Source of the DNA: Clostridiales bacterium
Lineage (GTDB): Bacteria > Bacillota > Clostridia > Tissierellales > Sedimentibacteraceae
Length of the DNA: 12,287 nucleotides
Direction of reading: 5' to 3'
Assembly: GCA_003483345.1 (NCBI GenBank)
Contig: DMWH01000091.1
Location: 1-12,287 of the forward strand
The position numbers were made by a program, and so were the translations under genes. The notes below the pieces were generated by a model. The model saw only the letters and a list, made by a program, of their open reading frames with translations, did no database searches and was not told the origin of the DNA. Shown here in pieces: positions 6,475 to 12,287 of this stretch. The stretch's first letter is position 1, and each line of letters opens with the position of its first letter.

Positions 6475-7326
6475 ATGAAAAAAATAAAACGGTTTTTAAA
6501 AGGTAATATAGCTGGTCTTGTCGGATTCTTCATATTTATTTTCTTTGTAATAATTGCAGTAACAGCCGATTATTTAGCTCCTTATGATCCAATGGAAATT
6601 CTATATAATGATGACGGCACGGTTAAAAGATTACAACCGCCTTCTAAAGAACATATTCTCGGAACCACTTATATGGGAAGAGATGTTTTATCGCAATTAA
6701 TTGTAGGCTCAAGGGTAGCAGTACTGGTAGGCACAATATCTGCCATATGTGTTGCATTTATAGGCACAAATATTGGGCTTATAGCCGGGTATTATGGGGG
6801 GGTTACCGATAATTTAATTATGAGATTTGTTGATGTAGTGTATGGAATACCATTTCTTCCTTTTTCGCTGATATTGGTTGCTATATTGGGACCGGGAGTT
6901 AAAAATATTATATTGGCTATAGTGCTAATTACATGGAGAAATTCATCAAGAGTTATAAGATCTCAAGTATTGTCATTAAAGAACAGAACCTTTATCGAAG
7001 CAGCAAGATTAAGCGGCGCCGGTAATGCAAGGATTATTTACAAGCATATTGCACCTAATGTTATTCCTTTATCCATGGTTTATGTTTCCACGACTATGGC
7101 TTCAGCGATAATGACCGAATCAAGTTTAAGCTTTCTTGGATTCGGAGATCCCACACAGATGAGCTGGGGAAGAATATTATTTTCATGTTATTCATCCCAG
7201 GCAATGTTTAAAGCATGGTGGTGGATGATTCCACCGGGTATAGCAATAGCGTTTCTGGTATTATCAGGATATTTGATGGGAAGAGCTTTTGAGGAATTAG
7301 CCAACCCTAAACTGAGGGAGAGATAG
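6475..7326 (+). CDS. ABC transporter permease, DppC/OppC type
   Basis: This 283-residue membrane protein is the second pore subunit. The N-terminal helix (about 10-31) is followed by the DYLAPYDP motif (32-39) and HILGTTYMGRDVLSQ (60-74), both typical of DppC. Helices lie at about 80-107, 125-155, 198-215 and 248-270. The EAA loop is RTFIEAARLSGAGNARIIYK (171-190). SSLSFLGFGDPTQMSWG (216-232) is a strong family signature. The frame is open back to 6301 inside dppB, but GGAGG at 6461-6465 and the ATG at 6475 define the start. Length is normal and no residue looks disturbed. It should pair with the preceding permease and the two downstream ATPases in a heteromeric importer. Confidence 0.95.
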   Translation: MKKIKRFLKGNIAGLVGFFIFIFFVIIAVTADYLAPYDPMEILYNDDGTVKRLQPPSKEHILGTTYMGRDVLSQLIVGSRVAVLVGTISAICVAFIGTNIGLIAGYYGGVTDNLIMRFVDVVYGIPFLPFSLILVAILGPGVKNIILAIVLITWRNSSRVIRSQVLSLKNRTFIEAARLSGAGNARIIYKHIAPNVIPLSMVYVSTTMASAIMTESSLSFLGFGDPTQMSWGRILFSCYSSQAMFKAWWWMIPPGIAIAFLVLSGYLMGRAFEELANPKLRER

Positions 7327-7370
7327 ATTGAATAATTCAGATAATAACAATCTTGAAAGGGCATATATGT

Positions 7371-8396
7371 ATGAAATTATTGGATATTAAAGATTTAAGC
7401 ATTTTATACAAAACAGTTGAGGGAGATATTCGAGCAGTCGACAAAGTATCTTTAGCTTTGGATGATAGGGAAATATTGGGAATTGTCGGGGAATCAGGAT
7501 GCGGCAAAACTACGCTTGTGAAAGGAATAATGGGCCTCCTGCCTCATAATGCCAAAATCTCCGGAGGCGAAATATATTTTAACAACACAGATTTATTAAA
7601 ACTAACATATGAGCAAATGAGACAAATCAGGTGGAAAGATATTTCAATGATAACTCAAAGCGCAATGAATTCTCTAAATCCCGTATACAAGGTCGGATGG
7701 CAAATTGTTGAAGTAATACGTGCTCATACAGATGTATCGAAGGAAGAGGCATATAAAAAAGTAGAAGAGTTGTTTGAACTTGTGGGTATCGAAAAGGGAA
7801 GGATGAACAATTATCCTCACCAGTTCAGCGGCGGGATGAAACAAAGAGCGATTATTGCAATGGCTTTGGCTCTGGACCCCAAACTTATAATTGCAGATGA
7901 ACCGACAACCGCCCTTGATGTAGTAGTTCAATCACAAATACTTCAGAGAATCAATCATGTACTGGAAAAATATAATGGATCTATGATTCTTGTAACTCAT
8001 GACATATCCGTTGTTGCGCAAACCTGTAATATGGTGGCAGTTATGTACGGCGGTGTCATAGTGGAATATGGTCCTGTGAAACAGGTATTGAAATATCCAA
8101 ACCATCCATATACTATGGGATTAAATAATGCATTTCCAAGTTTAACCGGTGAAAAGAGACAGTTGATATCTATACCCGGTTCACCGCCAAATCTTATGAA
8201 AGATTTAAAAGGGTGCGGGTTTAAAGACAGGTGTCCATTTGCTGTGCAAAAATGTTTTATTGATGAACCAAAACAAACAAGTATAATTAAGGGATTTTAC
8301 TATTGTCATAGAAATGATGAAATAGATAAACTGAGAGGGTTGGCAAAAAAACAAGAAATATGGCATGAAGAATTTCTTAAGGAAGTGACAATATGA
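7371..8396 (+). CDS. ABC transporter ATP-binding protein, DppD/OppD type
   Basis: This 341-residue cytoplasmic ATPase powers the importer. Walker A is GESGCGKTT (40-48), the Q-loop region reads ITQSAMNSLNP, the signature is FSGGMKQR (152-159), Walker B is LIIADEP with Asp176/Glu177, and the switch His is in VTHDIS. The C-terminal extension carries the oligopeptide-transporter tail with a Cys group (CGFKDRC, then QKC, then YYCH). A similar Cys set binds an iron-sulfur cluster in some DppD proteins; whether it does here is not known. A TTG at 7353 extends the frame by six codons, but GAAAGGG (7355-7361) positions ribosomes on the ATG at 7371. The ATG at 7367 is out of frame. The end overlaps the next gene by 4 bp (ATGA), implying coupled translation. 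ITQSAMNSLNP replaces the commoner IFQDPMTSLNP, a known family variant. Confidence 0.94.
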   Translation: MKLLDIKDLSILYKTVEGDIRAVDKVSLALDDREILGIVGESGCGKTTLVKGIMGLLPHNAKISGGEIYFNNTDLLKLTYEQMRQIRWKDISMITQSAMNSLNPVYKVGWQIVEVIRAHTDVSKEEAYKKVEELFELVGIEKGRMNNYPHQFSGGMKQRAIIAMALALDPKLIIADEPTTALDVVVQSQILQRINHVLEKYNGSMILVTHDISVVAQTCNMVAVMYGGVIVEYGPVKQVLKYPNHPYTMGLNNAFPSLTGEKRQLISIPGSPPNLMKDLKGCGFKDRCPFAVQKCFIDEPKQTSIIKGFYYCHRNDEIDKLRGLAKKQEIWHEEFLKEVTI

Positions 8397-9394
8397 ATAT
8401 TACAAAAAAGAATCAGTTTATAATTGAGGCTTTCAATATAAAAAAAGAATTTATGGTAAAAATAAAAAAAAATGCTTTAACTTCCGAAGAAAAAATATTA
8501 AAAGCTGTTGATGGCATTGATTTAAGTGTAAAACCCGGGGAGATATTAGGGATAGTCGGGGAATCGGGATGCGGAAAAACAACTACAGCTAAATTGCTGT
8601 TAGGTTTGTACAAGCCGAGCAGCGGGTGTATCAAATTTAAAGGTGAAGATGTCTCGGAGTTTAGAGGGCAAAAGATTAAGGATTTCAGACGAAATGCACA
8701 AATGATATTCCAGGATCCCTATGAGTCATTAAATCCAAGGTTTAAAATAAAAGAAGTCTTAATTGAGCCCCTTACAATTCATAACATAGGGAGCAATCGT
8801 AATGAAAGGTATGAACTGGCTGAAAAAATCTTATATGATGTAGGATTGAAACCTCCAAAAACATATTTGGAAAGATATCCTCATGAAATGAGCGGAGGTC
8901 AAAGGCAAAGGGTTTCTATAGCCAGGGCACTAATATTAAATCCTTCTTTTTTAATTGCAGATGAACCTGTATCTATGCTTGATGTATCAATAAGGGCAGG
9001 TATAATGAATCTACTTACCAGGATGATTGAAGAAAGGAATTTAGCTTCAATCTGTATCTCTCATGATTTGTCATTGATAAGATATGTGACTGAATATACC
9101 GCTGTCATGTATCTGGGAAAAGTTGTTGAAAAAGCATCAACGGAAAATCTAATAAAGAAAAGATATCATCCTTATACAGAAGCACTGATGGAAGCTGTGC
9201 CAAACCCTGATCCGGATTATAAAACTAATATATCCAAGATAAGAGGTGAAGCGCCAAATCCTGTAAATGTTCCAACCGGTTGCAGGTTTCACCCAAGATG
9301 CATAAAATCCATGGATATATGTAAAGAAAAGGAGCCCCGGGAAATTGAAATTGAAAATAACCACTTTGTATTATGTCATTTGTATAATAAATGA
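8393..9394 (+). CDS. ABC transporter ATP-binding protein, DppF/OppF type
   Basis: This 333-residue ATPase is the partner of the preceding one; together they form the asymmetric nucleotide-binding pair of oligopeptide-type importers. Walker A is GESGCGKTT (56-64), the Q-loop is FQDPYESLNP (106-115), the signature is MSGGQRQR (166-173), Walker B is FLIADEP with Asp190/Glu191, and the switch His is in CISHDLS. The C-terminal tail carries GCRFHPRC, DICKE and LCHL, the oligopeptide-transporter C-terminal motif with four Cys. A lysine-rich insert (residues 22-34) precedes the first strand and is longer than usual. Translation is coupled to the upstream gene through an ATGA overlap. A 36-bp gap follows before the amidohydrolase gene. 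Confidence 0.95.
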   Translation: MNITKKNQFIIEAFNIKKEFMVKIKKNALTSEEKILKAVDGIDLSVKPGEILGIVGESGCGKTTTAKLLLGLYKPSSGCIKFKGEDVSEFRGQKIKDFRRNAQMIFQDPYESLNPRFKIKEVLIEPLTIHNIGSNRNERYELAEKILYDVGLKPPKTYLERYPHEMSGGQRQRVSIARALILNPSFLIADEPVSMLDVSIRAGIMNLLTRMIEERNLASICISHDLSLIRYVTEYTAVMYLGKVVEKASTENLIKKRYHPYTEALMEAVPNPDPDYKTNISKIRGEAPNPVNVPTGCRFHPRCIKSMDICKEKEPREIEIENNHFVLCHLYNK

Positions 9395-9430
9395 GCAGTA
9401 GTTATAAATATTATAGAAAGGACTTATAAA

Positions 9431-10183
9431 ATGAAAGCATTAATACTTGAAGAAATAACAACAAGTGAATTGAAAAAGTATATTGACAATATAAAAATAG
9501 CAGTAGTACCAACAGGTTCGTGTGAACAGCATGGCCCAAATACTACATTTGCTACCGATACCGTAAGAGCATATGAAATTGCAAAATTATTAGGAGTTAA
9601 ATATGGAAAAGACTTATTGATTTGCCCACCTATCGGATATGGAATTTCCCCCCATCATATGAATTTTACGGGGACCATAACACTGAGGATAGAAACATAT
9701 GTATCAGTTATGATGGATATTGCATGGAGCTTAAAGGAACATGGAATAAAGAAAATATTATTTTTAACAGGACATGGCGGTAACAGGAATGCGTTAAGTA
9801 CAGTTATAACAAAAATCAAGATGGAGTACAATATTGAAGCATATTGGGCAGGTACAGGTTCAGGCTTGGTTAAGGACTTGCTTGATAAAAAAGGGTGTTC
9901 GGAAATCAGGGGACATGCCTGTGAAGCTGAAACGTCACAGAGCTTGTATTTGGCTCCATGGTTAGTGAAAGAAGATAAGCTCGAAAAAGGCAAATTAATA
10001 AAAGACAATAAATATATTTATAAAGAAATAGTAAGAGATGGAGGAGTGTTTTGGGACTTTTCAAGTATCACTGAGAACGGAGCACTTGGAGATGCAACAA
10101 AATCAAGTATTGAATTGGGTAAGGAAATAACAGATTTGGTAATTGATAGATTATCAGATATGATAGATAAAATAATACTTTGA
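9431..10183 (+). CDS. Creatininase-family metal-dependent amidohydrolase
   Basis: This 250-residue cytoplasmic enzyme has the creatininase fold, whose members hydrolyse cyclic or linear C-N amide bonds using two metal ions. Motifs in order are PTGSCEQHGP (27-36) with Glu32 and His34, FATD with Asp43, SPHHMNFTGTITL (73-85), TGHGGN (113-118) with His115, and GHACEAETS (161-169) with candidate ligand Glu165 or Glu167. This is the GHGGN subtype. True creatininase has HYEN at that point, so creatinine itself cannot be assumed as substrate. Known relatives include creatininase, formamide hydrolases of deazaflavin/riboflavin synthesis and the mycofactocin peptidase, so the reaction stays open. GAAAGGAC precedes the ATG. 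It is the last gene of the operon, and the terminator follows at 10317. With the C26 hydrolase at the operon's front it brackets the transporter, suggesting degradation of an imported amide. Confidence 0.85.
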   Translation: MKALILEEITTSELKKYIDNIKIAVVPTGSCEQHGPNTTFATDTVRAYEIAKLLGVKYGKDLLICPPIGYGISPHHMNFTGTITLRIETYVSVMMDIAWSLKEHGIKKILFLTGHGGNRNALSTVITKIKMEYNIEAYWAGTGSGLVKDLLDKKGCSEIRGHACEAETSQSLYLAPWLVKEDKLEKGKLIKDNKYIYKEIVRDGGVFWDFSSITENGALGDATKSSIELGKEITDLVIDRLSDMIDKIIL

Positions 10184-10316
10184 AACATAATGGATTTATT
10201 AAATGTCCATAAATACAGTATTATTAGTAATACAAGATCATAAAAAAGATTTTGTTTTGTTGCATTGTTTTATATAGGTTAAGGAAATGCTGATATAGAT
10301 GAATTTTTATTATGTC

Positions 10317-10371
10317 AAAGACTGTCTTTTTATGAGATTTCATGCAAATCTCGTAAAACAGTCTTTTTTTT
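10317..10371 (+). terminator. Rho-independent terminator of the sigma-54 operon
   Basis: An outer stem pairs AAAGACTGT (10317-10325) with ACAGTCTTT (10358-10366). An inner stem pairs ATGAGATTT (10332-10340) with AAATCTCGT (10346-10354), with one G-T wobble and a CATGC loop. A run of eight T (10364-10371) follows. It ends transcription of the seven-gene operon before ftsE. Confidence 0.88.
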
Positions 10372-10445
10372 ATAGCCCGAACCCTAATTATCATATGAAA
10401 CCTGCAATGAATAACCGTATTTTTATAGTGAACACATTTAGGATT

Positions 10446-10465
10446 ACATATATTTTTATATATGT
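10446..10465. repeat. Short perfect AT palindrome
   Basis: ACATATAT (10446-10453) and ATATATGT (10458-10465) form a perfect inverted repeat with a TTTT loop. It is AT-only apart from one pair, so the RNA stem would be weak. It may be a minor terminator or a binding site upstream of the ftsE promoter; nothing further supports either role. Confidence 0.35.
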
Positions 10466-10519
10466 TAAAAATAAACATTTCATTTTTTTTAAAAATAAAG
10501 TAAAATATTATAATAATAG

Positions 10520-10555
10520 TTGAAATTTTGTCATTTTGTGTTATATTAATATTAT
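10520..10555 (+). promoter_or_regulatory. Sigma-A-type promoter(s) for ftsEX
   Basis: Two overlapping candidates exist: TTGAAA (10520-10525) with TATATT (10542-10547), and TTGTCA (10528-10533) with TATTAT (10550-10555), each with a 16-bp spacer. The first leaves a more plausible leader before the ribosome binding site at 10563-10569. The second would start transcription almost at the ribosome binding site. Confidence 0.45.
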
Positions 10556-10573
10556 ACGCTATGAGGTGAAACA

Positions 10574-11269
10574 GTGATTGAGTTTAATAATGTTACAAAG
10601 ATATATAAGAAAACTTTTACCGCTGTAAAAAATGTCAATTTAAAAATTGATAAAGGCGAATTTATCTTCATTGTAGGAAAAAGCGGAGCAGGTAAAAGTA
10701 CCTTAATAAAATTATTGCTTAGGGAAATAAGTCCTTCGGAAGGAATTATTACATATAATAATCAGGATATTAATAAAATCAGAAAAAGAAGCGTGGCGGA
10801 ATACAGAAGGCGTATCGGCTTTATTTTTCAAGACTACAGGCTGCTTCCTAAGATGACTGTATATGAAAATATTGCATTTGCCATGGAAATGATTTGTTGT
10901 CAGGCAAAAAACATTCGAAGAGAGGTTCCACTGGTTTTGAGCATGGTGGGATTAAGCGATAAGGCCAAATATTATCCCGATGAATTGTCAGGAGGAGAGC
11001 AGCAGCGTGTTGCTATTGCAAGAGCTATTATTAATAAACCTGAAACCGTAATTGCAGACGAGCCTACAGGTAATTTGGATATGGAAACATCTAAGGAAAT
11101 AATGAAAATATTGACGGAAATAAATAGGCGAGGAACTACGGTTATTATGGCAACACACGACAGAGAAATAGTAAATCAGTATCAAAGAAGAGTAGTTGAG
11201 CTTAAAAACGGTATTGTTATCAGAGACATCAAGGCAGGGGGATACAGCTATGAATCCGAAGAAGATTAG
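10574..11269 (+). CDS. ftsE: Cell-division ATP-binding protein FtsE
   Basis: This 231-residue cytoplasmic ATPase works with the membrane protein FtsX to activate a peptidoglycan hydrolase at the division or elongation site. Walker A is GKSGAGKST (35-43), the Q-loop segment is FIFQDYRLLP (83-92), the signature is LSGGEQQR (138-145), Walker B is VIADEP (159-164), followed by TGNLD, and the switch is ATHDRE. FQDYRLLP and TGNLDMETS are the usual FtsE hallmarks. The start is a GTG preceded by GAGGTGA (10563-10569). The final 20 bases overlap ftsX, and the gene has its own promoter region after the terminator of the preceding operon. Confidence 0.95.
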   Translation: MIEFNNVTKIYKKTFTAVKNVNLKIDKGEFIFIVGKSGAGKSTLIKLLLREISPSEGIITYNNQDINKIRKRSVAEYRRRIGFIFQDYRLLPKMTVYENIAFAMEMICCQAKNIRREVPLVLSMVGLSDKAKYYPDELSGGEQQRVAIARAIINKPETVIADEPTGNLDMETSKEIMKILTEINRRGTTVIMATHDREIVNQYQRRVVELKNGIVIRDIKAGGYSYESEED

Positions 11270-12155
11270 CTATATATTCAGACAGGCATTTAAAAGTATG
11301 TGGCGAAATCGAATGATGGGTTTTGCTTCCATAGGCTCAGTCTCAGCTGTACTGATAATTCTCGGATTTGTTTTAATACTGGTATTAAATATCAATAATA
11401 TGGCAATGGTTGCTAAGGAAACTTTCGACCAAATTGCAGTATATATAATGGAAGGCGTGGATGATGAGCAAATAGAGGAAATGGGTAACTCCTTCAGAAA
11501 AATCGACGGAGTAATGGGAGTTGCATTCCAAACAAAGGACTATGCTCTTGAAAAGGTTAAGGAAGATTGGGGCGAAGATGCTATTTTGCTGCAGGATTTA
11601 AGACACAATCCTTTTCCAAACACATATATTGTACAGCTTTCCGATGTAAGCAAGGCAGATAAAGTAATTGCACAGCTGCAGACTTTTGAAGGTGTTGATA
11701 AGGTAAGGTATTATCAGGATGCCGTAAACACCCTTATAAAGTTAGCTGATTTTGTTAAAAAATTTGGAGCAGGCATAATAATAATACTTTTATTAATAAG
11801 TGTATTTATTATATCCAATACAATCAAGATTACGGTCTTAAGCAGACAAAGGGAAATTGAACTTATGCAATATATCGGAGCTACCAACGGATATGTCAGA
11901 GGACCTTTTATACTGGAAGGTGTCATGTTGGGACTATTGGGCTCTGTATTGGCAATTTTACTTATTATGCTTGGTTATAATTATACCATCGATTATCTCG
12001 CCGGTCGTTATGTTGCACTTATATCGGGAATGTCAGGATACTTGGTCGGCGTTGAAATGGTACTGTATGACCTTATCATAATTTTTATGACAATAGGAAT
12101 AGGTATCGGAGTATTAGGAAGCTTGGTTTCATTGAAAAAATTCTTGAGCATTTAA
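11250..12155 (+). CDS. ftsX: Cell-division membrane protein FtsX
   Basis: This 301-residue membrane partner of FtsE couples ATP hydrolysis to an extracellular cell-wall hydrolase. The cytoplasmic N-terminus (SYIFRQAFKSMWRNRMMG) leads into helix 1 (about 25-48). A large extracellular loop follows (about 50-165) with VYIMEGVDDEQIEEM and YIVQLSDVSKADKV. The FtsX core then comes with helices at about 170-193, 220-250 and 268-295, and with LSRQREIELMQYIGATNGYVRGPFI split across positions 195-220. The frame is open upstream to 11196, but AGGGGG (11235-11240) places the start at ATG 11250 inside the end of ftsE. Length is normal for Gram-positive FtsX. The gene is followed 10 bp later by a secreted protein gene that probably encodes its hydrolase partner. 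Confidence 0.95.
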   Translation: MNPKKISYIFRQAFKSMWRNRMMGFASIGSVSAVLIILGFVLILVLNINNMAMVAKETFDQIAVYIMEGVDDEQIEEMGNSFRKIDGVMGVAFQTKDYALEKVKEDWGEDAILLQDLRHNPFPNTYIVQLSDVSKADKVIAQLQTFEGVDKVRYYQDAVNTLIKLADFVKKFGAGIIIILLLISVFIISNTIKITVLSRQREIELMQYIGATNGYVRGPFILEGVMLGLLGSVLAILLIMLGYNYTIDYLAGRYVALISGMSGYLVGVEMVLYDLIIIFMTIGIGIGVLGSLVSLKKFLSI

Positions 12156-12165
12156 GGAGTGTATT

Positions 12166-12287
12166 ATGTTTAGAAAATGTGTCGCTGTTATTCTGTTAAT
12201 AATAACAATAATAGGTATTTTTCCGGCAAATGCAGGAGGAAGTATTGCTGATCTAAGGTATAAGCAGAAACAAATAGAGCAGCAAAT
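12166..12287 (+). CDS. Secreted coiled-coil protein, probable FtsEX-activated peptidoglycan hydrolase, partial
   Basis: Only the first 40 codons are inside the window. MFRKCVAVILL opens a classic signal peptide with a hydrophobic core and a probable cleavage after PANA (residue about 24). The mature start GGSIADLRYKQKQIEQQ is the beginning of a predicted coiled coil. AAGGAG (12154-12159) gives a good ribosome binding site, and the gene follows ftsX by 10 bp. In Firmicutes this position usually holds the PcsB/EnvC-like coiled-coil hydrolase (M23 or CHAP/NlpC domain) that FtsX controls. The catalytic domain lies beyond the right edge, so that part is inference. Confidence 0.75.
   Translation, partial: MFRKCVAVILLIITIIGIFPANAGGSIADLRYKQKQIEQQ

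Larger units (their letters stand above)
10184..10573. other. 390-bp intergenic region, operon end to ftsE
   Basis: This stretch holds no convincing gene. It contains the operon terminator (10317-10371), a small AT-rich palindrome (10446-10465) and a promoter before ftsE. The 74-codon frame at 10299-10523 is rejected because its first third is the terminator hairpin and it has no ribosome binding site. From 10184 to 10316 I see only a weak 6-bp hairpin (GTATTA/TAATAC, 10218-10233). Confidence 0.7.

Noticed and set aside
7353..7370. TTG start six codons upstream in the DppD-type ATPase
   Set aside because: The extension would cover its own ribosome binding site (7355-7361). The ATG at 7371 begins the normal MKLLDIKDLS strand.
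10218..10233. GTATTA/TAATAC hairpin after the creatininase-family gene as a terminator
   Set aside because: It has only six AT-rich pairs and no T-run. The strong terminator at 10317-10371 is the better candidate.
10299..10523. 74-codon frame between the operon and ftsE
   Set aside because: It starts just before and runs through the terminator hairpin, has no ribosome binding site, and its residues are those of AT-rich noncoding DNA.

Overview
The window is AT-rich DNA with strong GGAGG-type ribosome binding sites, very short intergenic gaps, and an ftsE-ftsX-(peptidoglycan hydrolase) cluster. Together these point to a low-GC Gram-positive anaerobe of the Clostridia/Tissierellia kind. The assignment is an inference from style and gene content; no rRNA or other taxonomic marker is present.

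Layout. (1) Positions 1-530, minus strand: the remnant of an Ntn-hydrolase-like amidohydrolase gene. It keeps a promoter, a Shine-Dalgarno-like sequence and a start codon, but its front end is broken, and it runs off the left edge. (2) 761-2803, plus strand: a sigma-54 enhancer-binding regulator with an N-terminal sensor region, a PAS-like region, an AAA+ domain containing GAFTGSK, and an unusual C-terminal winged-helix-like segment. It ends in a strong terminator hairpin. (3) 2904-10183, plus strand: one compact seven-gene operon behind a near-perfect -24/-12 sigma-54 promoter. Its genes are a C26 (PuuD-like) gamma-glutamyl hydrolase, an oligopeptide-type ABC transporter (substrate-binding lipoprotein, two permeases, two ATPases) and a creatininase-family amidohydrolase, closed by a strong terminator. 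(4) 10184-10573: a 390-bp intergenic stretch with that terminator and a sigma-A-like promoter. (5) 10574-12287: ftsE, ftsX and the start of a secreted coiled-coil protein, probably the FtsEX-activated peptidoglycan hydrolase.

How it fits together. The regulator lies between two sigma-54 promoters. One faces left into the broken amidohydrolase; the other faces right into the transporter operon. The logical reading is a substrate-induced regulon in which an amide- or peptide-like compound is imported by the ABC transporter and opened by amide-bond hydrolases (C26, creatininase family and, formerly, an Ntn hydrolase). The substrate cannot be read from the sequence.

The most striking observation is that the substrate-binding lipoprotein (3709-5418) looks circularly permuted. 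After the lipoprotein signal comes what is normally the C-terminal part of an SBP_bac_5 protein (residues about 51-215). The canonical N-terminal and central part follows (about 222-562), and the protein stops at the point where the C-terminal part would normally begin. The reading frame is continuous and the gene sits in an intact operon, so this appears to be a working rearranged receptor and not a fragment.
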